This document shows, piece after piece, positions 1-8,877 of a DNA stretch of 64,000 nt (the stretch's first letter is position 1; each line of letters opens with the position of its first letter). Position numbers and translations under genes: made by a program. The notes under the pieces are model-generated. The model was not told the DNA's origin. It did no database searches and saw only the letters and a list, made by a program, of their open reading frames with translations. Source of the DNA: Streptomyces zaomyceticus (GTDB lineage Bacteria > Actinomycetota > Actinomycetes > Streptomycetales > Streptomycetaceae); contig NZ_BNBZ01000009.1 in assembly GCF_014656215.1 (NCBI RefSeq), positions 124,001 through 188,000 on the forward strand, in the 5' to 3' direction.

Positions 1-1
1 C

Positions 2-16
2 CTCGCCCTCACCTGA
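2..16 (+). CDS. possible 3' end of an upstream ABC transporter gene (partial)
   Basis: The first bases can be read as Leu-Ala-Leu-Thr-stop, with the TGA at 14-16. The next gene starts 14 bases later with its own ribosome binding site (AAAGG). This spacing fits an operon whose previous member, probably an ATPase or a sister permease of the ABC-2 transporter, lies outside the window. Five codons cannot identify a product. Confidence 0.35.
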   Translation, partial: LALT

Positions 17-30
17 AAGGCACGCCTCCC

Positions 31-822
31 ATGTTCCGTTTCCTCGGCACCGCGCGGCTCGTCGTCGTCGGCGGGGCGATCTCCTACCGGGCGCTGTTCA
101 ACTGGACGACCCCGCCGATGTTCATCGGAACCCTGCTGGTGGGGCCGCTCTTCCAGGTCCTCTTCTTCGTCTTTCTCGGCAGGGAACTGGGCGTCGCCGA
201 CGACCGGTTCTACCTTGTCGGGAACGCCGTCCTCGCGGCTTCCGCCTCCTGCGTGTACGGCGGCACGATGGCCGTCGCCAACGAGCGCCGGTACGGCACG
301 CTCGGCGCCGTCCTGCTCTCGCCCCGGCACCGGGTTCCGCTGTGGATCGGCCGGGCCCTGCCGTATGTGCTCAACGGGCTGTTCGTCAGCGCCTTCGTGC
401 TCACCGCGGCCTCCCTCGTCCTCGGTCTGCCGGTGCCCGCCGGGGCGCTGCCCGGGCTCGGTCTCGTGCTGCTCGTCGCGGCCGGTGCCTGCTCGGCGTT
501 CGGGCTCGCCCTCGGCGCGCTCGGGCTCCGCTTCCGTGACGTGTTCCTGGTGTCGAACGTGGCCAGTTCCGTACTGCTCCTGCTGACCGGCGCGGCCGTT
601 CCCCGGGACACGCTGCCGCCGTGGATGCGGGCCGCCGGTGAGCTGCTGCCGCTCACCCACGCGGCGGACGCGGCACGCGGGCTGACCGCCGGGGGAGGGC
701 TCGACCGGGCCCTGCTCGGGGCGGAGCTCGCGGTCGGCGCCGGGTGGGCGCTGCTCGCCGTCGTCCTGCTCGGTGCCTTCGAGCGGGGCAGCCGGAGGCG
801 GGCCACGCTCGACACGATGTGA
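31..822 (+). CDS. ABC-2 type transporter permease
   Basis: A 263-residue integral membrane protein of the ABC-2 permease family, the membrane half of exporters for drugs, lipids or polysaccharides. About six hydrophobic segments are visible. They start after a short cytoplasmic N-terminus (around residues 30-55, 65-85, 105-130, 140-165, 175-195 and 235-255). The loop before the last helix carries the usual permease-end pattern LPPWMRAAGELLPLTHA. The start has AAAGG 10 bases upstream. No ATPase is visible inside the window, so the partner should lie upstream. Substrate cannot be told from sequence. It could equally be a daunorubicin-type or polysaccharide-type exporter subunit. Confidence 0.85.
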   Translation: MFRFLGTARLVVVGGAISYRALFNWTTPPMFIGTLLVGPLFQVLFFVFLGRELGVADDRFYLVGNAVLAASASCVYGGTMAVANERRYGTLGAVLLSPRHRVPLWIGRALPYVLNGLFVSAFVLTAASLVLGLPVPAGALPGLGLVLLVAAGACSAFGLALGALGLRFRDVFLVSNVASSVLLLLTGAAVPRDTLPPWMRAAGELLPLTHAADAARGLTAGGGLDRALLGAELAVGAGWALLAVVLLGAFERGSRRRATLDTM

Positions 823-981
823 CGGAAGAGGGGGCGAGAGGCGGATCACTACCGGCCATCTTCGTGAAACCGTCCGGGACGCTCCGCGTCGTTCACCCGG
901 AATTCGCGCCCACGACGCCCGGAGGTGTCAGCCTCGGCAGCGGGAGACGAACACCGCACGTGAACGGAACGGGGTACGGGC

Positions 982-1179
982 ATGGAGAGCGGGCCGGCGA
1001 TCTTCGCGGGGGCGGCGTTCACGCTGTTCGGAGGCGCGCTGCTGCTGTGGACCACCGTGCGGACGATGCACCGTGAGCCCGTCGCGTACGGGGTCGCGCC
1101 GCGCACCGCGATCGCGGTGACGGGCGTCTTCGGAGCCGCCTCCCTGGTCCTCGGCGTCTGGTGCTTCGGCCGCCTCTGA
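982..1179 (+). CDS. small membrane protein, two transmembrane segments
   Basis: A 65-residue hypothetical protein with two hydrophobic stretches (about residues 4-24 and 40-62), separated by a short basic loop with a THREP-like turn. It lies alone between the transporter permease and topA, in the same orientation. Codon use is strongly GC-rich at third positions, as in its neighbours, which supports real coding. I recognise no family with a known function. The stretch 823-981 before it has no gene I can support. Confidence 0.6.
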   Translation: MESGPAIFAGAAFTLFGGALLLWTTVRTMHREPVAYGVAPRTAIAVTGVFGAASLVLGVWCFGRL

Positions 1180-1339
1180 CCCTTGGGGAGGGTCCCTCCG
1201 GATCCGGTCCCGATCGCCTTCCCGATCCCTCCCCGGAGACTCCGGAGCGGACGGCCCGCCCCGCCCGACCGGGAGTCCGGGCGGCAGGAATGCCAGGACT
1301 CGGGTTACCGTTCGAGTGGCCGTTGCGGGCTTTCGCCGT

Positions 1340-1370
1340 TTGACACGGGGGCGGGTTGTACCGTCACACT
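1340..1370 (+). promoter_or_regulatory. candidate topA promoter
   Basis: A perfect -35 hexamer TTGACA sits at 1340-1345, and a weak -10 candidate CACACT follows after 19 bases. It lies about 95 bases before the TTG start of topA. Streptomyces topA is known to be induced by chromosome relaxation, so a supercoiling-sensitive promoter with long spacing would make sense. That link is inference. The remaining 1180-1462 region shows only GC-rich sequence with short imperfect hairpins. Confidence 0.35.
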
Positions 1371-1462
1371 CCGCAGCGACGGGAGCGTCACCGTCCGTGC
1401 CGCTGCCGTGCGTGCCAGCACCGTACGTGCCAGAGAGTGTCGATCCGGAGAGAAGAGCGAAG

Positions 1463-4315
1463 TTGTCCCCGACCAGCGAAGCCGCACACGGCGGCCGCCG
1501 ACTCGTCATCGTCGAGTCGCCTGCCAAGGCGAAGACGATCAAGGGCTACCTCGGCCCCGGCTACGTCGTCGAGGCGAGCGTCGGGCACATCCGAGACCTC
1601 CCCAGCGGTGCCGCGGAGGTGCCCGAGAAGTACACCGGTGAGGTGCGCCGTCTCGGCGTCGACGTCGAGCACGACTTCCAGCCCATCTATGTCGTCAATG
1701 CCGACAAGAAGGCGCAGGTCAGGAAGCTCAAGGAGCTCCTCGCCGAATCCGACGAGCTCTTCCTCGCCACCGATGAGGACCGCGAGGGCGAGGCCATCGC
1801 GTGGCACCTCCAGGAAGTCCTGAAGCCCAAGGTCCCGGTCCACCGGATGGTCTTCCACGAGATCACCAAGGACGCGATCCGCGAGGCCGTCGCCAACCCG
1901 CGCGAGCTGAACCAGCGCATGGTCGACGCCCAGGAGACCCGCCGCATCCTCGACCGCCTGTACGGCTACGAGGTCTCGCCGGTCCTGTGGAAGAAGGTCA
2001 TGCCGAAGCTGTCGGCCGGCCGCGTGCAGTCCGTCGCCACCCGGCTCGTCGTCGAGCGGGAGCGCGAGCGCATCGCCTTCCGTTCCGCCGAGTACTGGGA
2101 CCTCACCGGCACCTTCGCCACCGGCCGCTCCGGTGACGCCTCCGACCCGTCGCAGCTGGTCGCGCGCCTCGCGGCGGTCGACGGCAAGCGGGTCGCGCAG
2201 GGCCGTGACTTCGGCCCCGACGGCCGGCTCAAGAGCGAGAGCGTGCTCCACCTGGACGAGGCGAACGCCCGGAGTCTGGCGGCCTCGCTCGCCGACACCG
2301 CGTTCTCCGTGCGGTCGGTCGAGTCGAAGCCGTACCGCCGCTCCCCGTACGCCCCCTTCCGGACCACCACCCTCCAGCAGGAGGCGAGCCGCAAGCTGGG
2401 CTTCGGTGCGAAGGCGACCATGCAGGTGGCGCAGAAGCTGTACGAGAACGGCTTCATCACCTACATGCGTACGGACTCCACGATCCTCTCCGACACCGCC
2501 GTCTCGGCGGCGCGGGCGCAGGTCACGCAGCTGTACGGCGCCGACTACCTGCCGGAGAAGCCCCGCGTCTACGCGGGCAAGGTCAAGAACGCGCAGGAGG
2601 CGCACGAGGCGATCCGCCCTTCGGGTGATCGTTTCCGCACTCCCGCGGAGACCGGTCTGACCGGCGACCAGTTCCGCCTCTACGAGCTGATCTGGAAGCG
2701 GACCGTCGCCTCCCAGATGAAGGACGCGACCGGGAACTCGGTCACCGTGAAGATCGGCGGCCGGGCCGCCGACGGCCGCGACGCCGAGTTCAGCGCGTCC
2801 GGCAAGACGATCACCTTCCACGGCTTCATGAAGGCCTACGTCGAAGGCGCCGACGACCCGAACGCCGAGCTCGACGACCGCGAGCGGCGCCTGCCGCAGG
2901 TCGCCGAGGGCGACGCGCTGACCGCCGACGGGATCACCGTCGACGGCCACGCCACCAAGCCGCCGGCCCGCTACACCGAGGCCTCGCTGGTCAAGGAGCT
3001 GGAAGAGCGCGAGATCGGCCGCCCGTCGACGTACGCGTCGATCATCGGCACGATCCTCGACCGCGGCTACGTCTTCAAGAAGGGCACGGCCCTCGTGCCG
3101 TCCTTCCTGAGCTTCGCCGTCGTCAACCTCCTGGAGACGCACTTCGGGCGACTCGTCGACTACGACTTCACCGCCCGGATGGAGGACGACCTCGACCGCA
3201 TCGCGCGGGGCGAGGCCAAGTCCGTGCCGTGGCTGAAGCGTTTCTACTTCGGTGAGACCGAGGGCGGTACGGCCGCCACCGGCGGCGCCGCGGACGCCGG
3301 CAACGGCGACGGAGACCACCTCGGCGGTCTGAAGGAGCTCGTCACCGACCTCGGCGCGATCGACGCCCGCGAGATCTCGTCCTTCCCCGTCGGCAACGAC
3401 ATCGTGCTCCGCGTCGGCCGCTACGGCCCGTACGTCGAGCGCGGCGAGAAGGACGCCGAGGGCCACCAGCGCGCCGACGTCCCCGAGGAGCTCGCGCCCG
3501 ACGAACTGACCATCGAGCTCGCCGAGGAGCTGCTCGCCAAGCCGAGCGGTGACTTCGAGCTGGGCGCCGACCCGGTCAGCGGCAACCAGATCGTCGCGAA
3601 GGACGGCCGCTACGGCCCGTACGTCACGGAGATCCTGCCCGAGGGCACCCCGAAGACCGGCAAGAACGCGGTGAAGCCGCGCACGGCCTCCCTCTTCAAG
3701 TCGATGAGCCTCGACACCGTCACCCTGGAGGACGCGCTCCGGCTGATGTCCCTGCCCAGGGTCGTCGGCGCGGACGCCGAGGGCGTCGAGATCACCGCGC
3801 AGAACGGCCGCTACGGCCCGTACCTGAAGAAGGGCACGGACTCGCGGTCGCTCACCGAGGAGGAGCAGCTCTTCACGGTCACCCTCGAAGAGGCGCTCGC
3901 GATCTACGCCCAGCCGAAGCAGCGGGGCCGGGCCGCGGCCAAGCCGCCGCTGAAGGAGCTGGGCACCGACCCGGTCAGCGAGAAGCCCGTGGTCGTCAAG
4001 GACGGGCGCTTCGGCCCGTACGTGACGGACGGCGAGACCAACGCCACCCTGCGGACCGGCGACAGCGTGGAGGACATCACGCCGGAGCGCGGCTACGAGC
4101 TCCTCGCGGAGAAGCGGGCCAAGGGACCGGCGAAGAAGACCGCCAAGAAGGCCCCGGCCAAGAAGACGACCACCGCGAAGAAGACGGCCACGAAGACGGC
4201 GGCGAAGAAGACCACCGCCACCAAGGCCACGGCCGCCAAGAAGACGGCCGCGAAGACGACGACGGCGAAGAAGACGACCGCCGCCAAGAAGACGGCGGCG
4301 GCGAAGCCGGAGTAG
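1463..4315 (+). CDS. topA: DNA topoisomerase I
   Basis: Type IA topoisomerase that relaxes negative supercoils by transient single-strand breaks. The TTG start (LSPTSEAAHGG) is chosen because homologues begin there and GGAGAGAAG lies just upstream; earlier in-frame codons look non-coding. This gives 950 residues. The Toprim domain is at the N-terminus (VIVESPAKAKTIKGYLG near residue 13, DEDREGE at about 104-110). The active-site tyrosine is about Tyr334 in YMRTDS. The C-terminal part has four GRYGPYV/GRFGPYV-type topoisomerase C-terminal repeats and no cysteine zinc fingers. The last 65 or so residues are a Lys/Ala/Thr tail of repeated AKKT units, typical of Streptomyces TopA and known to raise processivity. 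Essential, monocistronic; a terminator follows. Confidence 0.98.
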   Translation: MSPTSEAAHGGRRLVIVESPAKAKTIKGYLGPGYVVEASVGHIRDLPSGAAEVPEKYTGEVRRLGVDVEHDFQPIYVVNADKKAQVRKLKELLAESDELFLATDEDREGEAIAWHLQEVLKPKVPVHRMVFHEITKDAIREAVANPRELNQRMVDAQETRRILDRLYGYEVSPVLWKKVMPKLSAGRVQSVATRLVVERERERIAFRSAEYWDLTGTFATGRSGDASDPSQLVARLAAVDGKRVAQGRDFGPDGRLKSESVLHLDEANARSLAASLADTAFSVRSVESKPYRRSPYAPFRTTTLQQEASRKLGFGAKATMQVAQKLYENGFITYMRTDSTILSDTAVSAARAQVTQLYGADYLPEKPRVYAGKVKNAQEAHEAIRPSGDRFRTPAETGLTGDQFRLYELIWKRTVASQMKDATGNSVTVKIGGRAADGRDAEFSASGKTITFHGFMKAYVEGADDPNAELDDRERRLPQVAEGDALTADGITVDGHATKPPARYTEASLVKELEEREIGRPSTYASIIGTILDRGYVFKKGTALVPSFLSFAVVNLLETHFGRLVDYDFTARMEDDLDRIARGEAKSVPWLKRFYFGETEGGTAATGGAADAGNGDGDHLGGLKELVTDLGAIDAREISSFPVGNDIVLRVGRYGPYVERGEKDAEGHQRADVPEELAPDELTIELAEELLAKPSGDFELGADPVSGNQIVAKDGRYGPYVTEILPEGTPKTGKNAVKPRTASLFKSMSLDTVTLEDALRLMSLPRVVGADAEGVEITAQNGRYGPYLKKGTDSRSLTEEEQLFTVTLEEALAIYAQPKQRGRAAAKPPLKELGTDPVSEKPVVVKDGRFGPYVTDGETNATLRTGDSVEDITPERGYELLAEKRAKGPAKKTAKKAPAKKTTTAKKTATKTAAKKTTATKATAAKKTAAKTTTAKKTTAAKKTAAAKPE

Positions 4316-4329
4316 TCCCGGCAGGACCT

Positions 4330-4371
4330 CGAAGGGTGGGGTGGAGGCAGCGGCCTCCGCCCCGCCCTTCG
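4330..4371 (+). terminator. topA terminator hairpin
   Basis: Inverted repeat of 18 bases, 4330-4347 against 4354-4371, with a 6-base loop. Two pairs are G-U wobbles on the sense RNA, so the stem is stronger on the plus strand. It starts 14 bases after the topA stop and is followed by CCTTGTC. Confidence 0.75.
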
Positions 4372-4431
4372 CCTTGTCACAGGCTCGTCCGGATGTTCGG
4401 GCGGAGGCCGCGGGGAGCAATCCCGTCCGGA

Positions 4432-4444
4432 TAGGGTGGACGGA
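4432..4444 (+). promoter_or_regulatory. -10 box of a leaderless promoter for tmk
   Basis: TAGGGT at 4432-4437 is followed by six bases and the ATG at 4444. No ribosome binding site precedes the ATG, so transcription most likely starts at or beside the A of the start codon. A clear -35 is not seen. Confidence 0.5.
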
Positions 4445-7400
4445 TGACGCGAGCAGAGCAGCCAGACCGCCTCGGCGATTTCGACGCCGCACTCGTCGCG
4501 GATTCGGGGGAGCGTGCCGTACGCGCCCTCTTGCGCCATCAGCCGTTGCGCAGACTGTGGAGCGCCCAGCTCGTCGGCAGCACCGGCGACGCCCTCGCCC
4601 TGCTCGTGCTCGTCCTCCTCGGCCTCCAGGCGGCCGTCACCGAGGGCGCGCTCGGAGGCGGCGAGCGGGGTGCCGCGCTCGCCGTGGCCGCCGTCGTCGG
4701 CGCACGGCTGCTCGCCTCGCTCCTCTTCGGGGCCGTCCTCCTCGGGCCGCTGACCGCCCTCACCGGGCCCGGCGGGGCGCTCGACCGTCGCTGGACCATG
4801 ATCGGCGCCGACGCCGTCCGGATCGCGCTGCTCGTCATCGCACCGCTGTGGATCGACTGGACCCCCGGCAACGCCCTCTGGTACCTCCTCGGCACCGTGT
4901 TCGTCACCGGTGCGGCCGAGCGGCTCTGGACGATCAGCCGCGAGGGTGCCGCACCCGCGCTGCTGCCCTCCCCGCCGATCGAGGGCGGGGCCGTAAGGCC
5001 GCTGCCCGACCACCTCGGCGCGCTGCGCCGGCTCTCCCAGCGGACCGGCTTCCTCGCCGTCCCGGCGGCGGCCGCCGTCCTGCTCGTCGCCACCCTGGTC
5101 GGCAATCTGCTGGGCGCCGGCATCGACTGGTTCACCCTGCACCAGGCCGCCCTCGGCTCGTACGTCGCCGCCGGGCTCTTCGCCGCCTCCGTCACCGTCC
5201 TGTACGCGATGGCGCTCCCCGGCGGGGCGACGCCCCGGCCCCGCTCGCCCCTGGAGGGCCTGCGCCGCCCGGCCGGCGAGAAGGGCCGTACGGGAGCCGT
5301 CTCCCCGCTCGTCCTGGCCTGCGCCACCGTCGCCGGGGCCATCGCCGCCGCCGCGTCCGTCGCCGTCCTCCACGCCTACGACCTGGGCGGTGGCCCGGTC
5401 ACGTACGCCCTCCTGATCCTGGCGCTCAGCGGTGCCACCGCCGTCGGCATCCGCACCGCGAGCAAGGTCCTGCCCGTCCTGTCCCGACGCCGGCTGCTGG
5501 CCCTCGTCACCGCCGTCACCGGCGTCGCGCTGATCGCGATGGGCCTGGTGCCGGACACGGCGACCGTGCTGTTCCTCGCCGTCCTCGCCGGATACGCGGC
5601 CGGAGTCGCCGCCCACACCGGCCACACCCTCGTCGACCAGGAGACCGAGGAGCCCCGCAGGGCCCGGACCACCGAGCACCTCCAGGCCACCGCCCGCGTC
5701 GCCATGGCCGTCGGCGCGCTCGCCGCGCCGCTGCTCGCCGCCGCGATCGGGCCGCACCGGCTCGCCTCCGGCGACTTCGTCCTCGCCCACGGCGGCGCCG
5801 CCTTCACGCTCGCCCTGATCGGCGCCCTGCTGCTGCCGGTCGCCGCGCTCGTCCTCGCGAAGACCGACGACCGGGCGGGCGTCCCGCTCCGCCGCGACCT
5901 GCGCGACGCGCTGCGCGGCTCCGACCCGGCGCAGGCGCCCGCCGCGACCGGCTTCTTCATCGCCCTGGAAGGCGGCGACGGGGCCGGCAAGTCCACCCAG
6001 GTGCAGGCACTCGCCGAGTGGATCCGCGCCAAGGGCCACGAGGTCGTCGTCACCCGCGAACCCGGCGCCACCCCCATCGGCAAGCGGCTCCGCTCGATCC
6101 TCCTCGACGTGTCGTCGGCGGGGCTCTCGAACCGCGCCGAGGCCCTGCTGTACGCGGCCGACCGCGCCGAACACGTCGACTCCCTGGTCCGGCCCGCCCT
6201 GGAGCGGGGCGCGATCGTCCTCTCCGACCGCTACATCGACTCGTCCGTCGCCTACCAGGGCGCGGGCCGTGACCTCTCCCCGACCGAGATCGCCCGTATC
6301 TCGCGCTGGGCGACCGACGGTCTCGTCCCGCATCTGACCGTGGTCCTCGACGTCTCCCCGGAGACCGCGCGGGAACGGTTCACCGAGGCGCCCGACCGCC
6401 TGGAGTCCGAGCCGCCGGAGTTCCACGCGCGCGTACGGGCCGGATTCCTCGCCCTCGCCGCCGCCGACCCCAGCCGCTACCTCGTCGTCGACGCCGGCCA
6501 GGAGCCCGAGGCCGTCACCACCGTCGTGCGCCACCGGCTCGACCGGATGCTGCCGCTCTCGGAGGCCGAGGTGAAGGCCGTCGAGGAGGCCCGCCGGAAG
6601 GCCGAGGAGGAGGCGCGCAGGAAGGCCGAGGAAGAGGCCGCCCGCAAGGCCGAGGAGGAGCGCCTGGAGCGCGAGCGCCAGGAGCAGCTCGCCAAGCTCC
6701 GTGCCGAGGAGGAGGAGCGCAAGCGGCGCGAGGAGGAAGAGGCGCGCCGCCTGGAGGCCGAACGCCAGGCGGAGGAGGCCCGGCGCCGGGCCGAGGAGGC
6801 CCGGATCGCCGCCGAGGCCGCCGCCGAGGAGGAGCGGAAGCGACTCGCGGCCGAGGAGAAGGCCCGCCAGGAGGAGCAGGAACGACTCCGCAAGGAGGCC
6901 GAGGAAGAGGCACGGCTGCGGGCCGAGGCGGAGGAGCGCCGCCTGGAGAAGCAGCGCAAGGCCGAGGAAGCCCTGCTCCGTGCCGAGGAGGCCCGCCGGA
7001 TGGCCGAGGCCGCCTCCGCCGCGAAGGCGGCCGAGGAAGCCGCGGCGAGGGCCGCGGCCGAGAAGATCGCGGCCGAGGCGGCGGCCAAGGCCGCAGCCGA
7101 GCGGGCGGCGGCCGAGCGGGCCGCGGCGGAGATCGCGGCCGCCCAGCGCGCCGAGGCGGCGAAGGTCGCCCGGCAGCGGGCCGCGGCCGAGAAGGCCGAG
7201 GCCGCGAAGAAGGCGGCGGAGGCCGAGGCGAAGGCCGCGGCCGACGCGAAGGCCGCTCAGGAGAAGGCGGCCACCGAGGCCAAGGCCGCTCAGAAGAAGG
7301 CGGAGGCCGAGGCGAACGCGGCCGCCGCCGCGCGGAAGGCCGCCGCCGAGGCCGCCGAGCTCTCGGCGAACGAGGTCACCCAGCCGACCCCGATCGTGAA

Positions 7401-7920
7401 GCCCGGGGCCGTCGCGAAGCCGGACGCCGCGGCGAAGCCCGACCCCCGGACGGCCGTACGGCAGGACCCGGAGCCGGACGGGCCGACGGTGTCGCCCGAC
7501 GAGATCACCGTGGCCACCCCGATCGTGAAGATGACGAAGCCGGAGGCCGAGACGACCGTCCTGCCCCAGGTCGGTGGGGCGCGGGGCGTGGACGAGACCG
7601 CGGTCCTGCCCGCCGTACGGGACACCGAGTCGACCGCCGTGCTGCCCTCCGTACGGGCCGACCGGGTGCCTCCCGTACGGGCCGATCGGGCGTCCGACCC
7701 CGCCGACCGGGTGCCGCAGGGCATCTTCCGCGACGCGCGGGAGGAGCCGCACGGGGCGAACGACCGGACCCGTGAGCTGCCCCAGCTCGACGAGAACGGC
7801 CGGCCGCGCAGCCGCTCCGACTGGGCCGAGGAGACCCCGCTCGACGATCTCCCGACGCTCGCGGACGAGCTGTTCGGCCCGCACGACGACGAGGACGAGG
7901 GCCCGCGGCGCCGCCGCTGA
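4444..7920 (+). CDS. tmk: thymidylate kinase fused to an MFS-like membrane domain and a coiled-coil tail
   Basis: A 1158-residue three-part protein. Residues 1-480 are an MFS-like domain with about 10-12 hydrophobic helices. Residues 500-700 are a complete dTMP kinase, which phosphorylates dTMP to dTDP: the P-loop GGDGAGKST is near residue 508 and [15 protein letters not shown] starts near residue 596. A LID-like stretch follows (SPETARERF). Residues 700-975 are a very long Ala/Glu/Lys/Arg heptad-rich coiled coil. The last 180 residues are disordered and acidic. Normal Tmk is about 210 residues; this enlarged form is annotated in many Streptomyces next to topA. What the membrane anchor and coiled coil do is unknown to me. 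It should tether dTDP synthesis at the membrane (inference). Likely leaderless. Confidence 0.9.
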   Translation: MTRAEQPDRLGDFDAALVADSGERAVRALLRHQPLRRLWSAQLVGSTGDALALLVLVLLGLQAAVTEGALGGGERGAALAVAAVVGARLLASLLFGAVLLGPLTALTGPGGALDRRWTMIGADAVRIALLVIAPLWIDWTPGNALWYLLGTVFVTGAAERLWTISREGAAPALLPSPPIEGGAVRPLPDHLGALRRLSQRTGFLAVPAAAAVLLVATLVGNLLGAGIDWFTLHQAALGSYVAAGLFAASVTVLYAMALPGGATPRPRSPLEGLRRPAGEKGRTGAVSPLVLACATVAGAIAAAASVAVLHAYDLGGGPVTYALLILALSGATAVGIRTASKVLPVLSRRRLLALVTAVTGVALIAMGLVPDTATVLFLAVLAGYAAGVAAHTGHTLVDQETEEPRRARTTEHLQATARVAMAVGALAAPLLAAAIGPHRLASGDFVLAHGGAAFTLALIGALLLPVAALVLAKTDDRAGVPLRRDLRDALRGSDPAQAPAATGFFIALEGGDGAGKSTQVQALAEWIRAKGHEVVVTREPGATPIGKRLRSILLDVSSAGLSNRAEALLYAADRAEHVDSLVRPALERGAIVLSDRYIDSSVAYQGAGRDLSPTEIARISRWATDGLVPHLTVVLDVSPETARERFTEAPDRLESEPPEFHARVRAGFLALAAADPSRYLVVDAGQEPEAVTTVVRHRLDRMLPLSEAEVKAVEEARRKAEEEARRKAEEEAARKAEEERLERERQEQLAKLRAEEEERKRREEEEARRLEAERQAEEARRRAEEARIAAEAAAEEERKRLAAEEKARQEEQERLRKEAEEEARLRAEAEERRLEKQRKAEEALLRAEEARRMAEAASAAKAAEEAAARAAAEKIAAEAAAKAAAERAAAERAAAEIAAAQRAEAAKVARQRAAAEKAEAAKKAAEAEAKAAADAKAAQEKAATEAKAAQKKAEAEANAAAAARKAAAEAAELSANEVTQPTPIVKPGAVAKPDAAAKPDPRTAVRQDPEPDGPTVSPDEITVATPIVKMTKPEAETTVLPQVGGARGVDETAVLPAVRDTESTAVLPSVRADRVPPVRADRASDPADRVPQGIFRDAREEPHGANDRTRELPQLDENGRPRSRSDWAEETPLDDLPTLADELFGPHDDEDEGPRRRR

Positions 7921-7929
7921 TCCTCTTCC

Positions 7930-7980
7930 CCGGCCTTGGGGGTGGAGCTGGCTCCACCCCCAAGCCGGAAGCCAGCTCCA
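7930..7980. repeat. nested inverted repeats between tmk and ABC exporter genes
   Basis: A perfect 14-bp stem (7935-7948 with 7951-7964) extends by CCGG/CCGG outside one bulge, forming a strong hairpin right after tmk. The right half also pairs differently: TGGAGCTGGCT (7943-7953) is the exact reverse complement of 7970-7980. The core TGGAGCTGGCTCCA is a palindrome and its half-site returns at 7974-7980. The hairpin can terminate tmk. The repeated half-sites directly upstream of the exporter promoter suggest a regulator binding site, for example for the nearby response regulator (inference). Confidence 0.6.
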
Positions 7981-8003
7981 TGCCGCTGTGAGCCGCGTTT
8001 TTC

Positions 8004-8017
8004 TAGCGTTGTCGGCA
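8004..8017 (+). promoter_or_regulatory. -10 box of a leaderless promoter for the ABC exporter
   Basis: TAGCGT at 8004-8009 lies 7 bases before the ATG at 8017. There is no ribosome binding site. The -35 region has no good TTGACA match, which fits a promoter that needs an activator bound at the repeats just upstream. Confidence 0.45.
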
Positions 8018-8877
8018 TGAAGACGACTGCAGTGCCGGAGGGCGGCGCCCACGCCCGGGAAGCCGCCCTCGCTCCGGGAGCCGCCCACGTCCCGGGAGCC
8101 GCCCTCGCGGATGCCGCCCTCGCCCTCGACGGGGTGGGACGGACGTACGGACGCGGGGCCCCGGCGCTCGAACGGGTGAGTCTGGTCGTGCCGCGCGGCC
8201 GGTTCATGGCGGTGATGGGCCGGTCGGGTTCCGGCAAGTCCACCCTGCTGCGGTGCGCGGCGGGACTCGAACGGCCGACGACCGGGACGGTACGGATCGG
8301 CGGCACCGACCTCGCCACCCTGAAGACCGCCGGTCTCACCCGGCTCCGGCGCGACCGGGTCGGCTTCGTCTTCCAGTCGCTGAACCTCGTCTCCGCCCTC
8401 AACGTGCGGGAGAACGTCACCCTCCCGCTGCTCCTCGCCGGAGCCCGCGAGGGCCGGGCGCTCGACGCCCGCGCCCTCGCCGGTCTCGAGGCGGTCGGGC
8501 TCGCCGACCGGGCCGAGGACATCCCGGAGAACCTGTCCGGCGGCCAGCGCCAGCGGGTGGCCGTCGCCCGTGCCCTGGTCAACGAACCCGAGGTGGTCTT
8601 CGCCGACGAGCCGACCGCCGCGCTCGACCCGGTCACCGCGGCGGGGGTCCTCGCCCTGCTGCGCCGCGCGGTCGACGAGCGGGGCACCACGGTCGTCCTC
8701 GTCACCCACGACCCGGTGGCCGCCGCCTGGACCGACGAGGCCGTGTTCCTCGACGGGGGCCGGCTCGTCGGGCGGCTCGACCGTCCGGACGAGTCCGGGG
8801 TACGGGAGATGCTCGGCGCGCACGCGCCCGCCGGCCACGCCGGCGCCGGCTTCCACCGTGTGGCGGTGGCCCGATGA
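8017..8877 (+). CDS. ABC transporter ATP-binding protein (MacB/LolD type)
   Basis: A 286-residue ATPase that should power the FtsX-type permease encoded next. An Ala-rich leader of about 30 residues precedes the nucleotide-binding domain. Walker [10 protein letters not shown] is at about 68-76, the Q-loop is FVFQSLNLV, the signature LSGGQRQR is near residue 173, Walker B is [12 protein letters not shown] and the switch histidine is in VTHDP. I chose the ATG at 8017 rather than a GTG-like upstream codon because the preceding sequence is the hairpin and promoter. The stop overlaps the permease start (ATGA), showing translational coupling. Family members export antimicrobials or lipids, or sense envelope stress. 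Confidence 0.9.
   Translation: MKTTAVPEGGAHAREAALAPGAAHVPGAALADAALALDGVGRTYGRGAPALERVSLVVPRGRFMAVMGRSGSGKSTLLRCAAGLERPTTGTVRIGGTDLATLKTAGLTRLRRDRVGFVFQSLNLVSALNVRENVTLPLLLAGAREGRALDARALAGLEAVGLADRAEDIPENLSGGQRQRVAVARALVNEPEVVFADEPTAALDPVTAAGVLALLRRAVDERGTTVVLVTHDPVAAAWTDEAVFLDGGRLVGRLDRPDESGVREMLGAHAPAGHAGAGFHRVAVAR

Noticed and set aside
1316..1462. TopA start 49 codons earlier
   Set aside because: The extra residues are not part of the family, the stretch contains the TTGACA promoter element, and a ribosome binding site fits the TTG at 1463.
1388..4492. A 1034-codon open frame on the minus strand opposite topA
   Set aside because: Composition is dominated by Leu/Gly/Val/Asp/Arg as expected for the reverse of a GC-rich gene; no motif, and topA is certain on the other strand.
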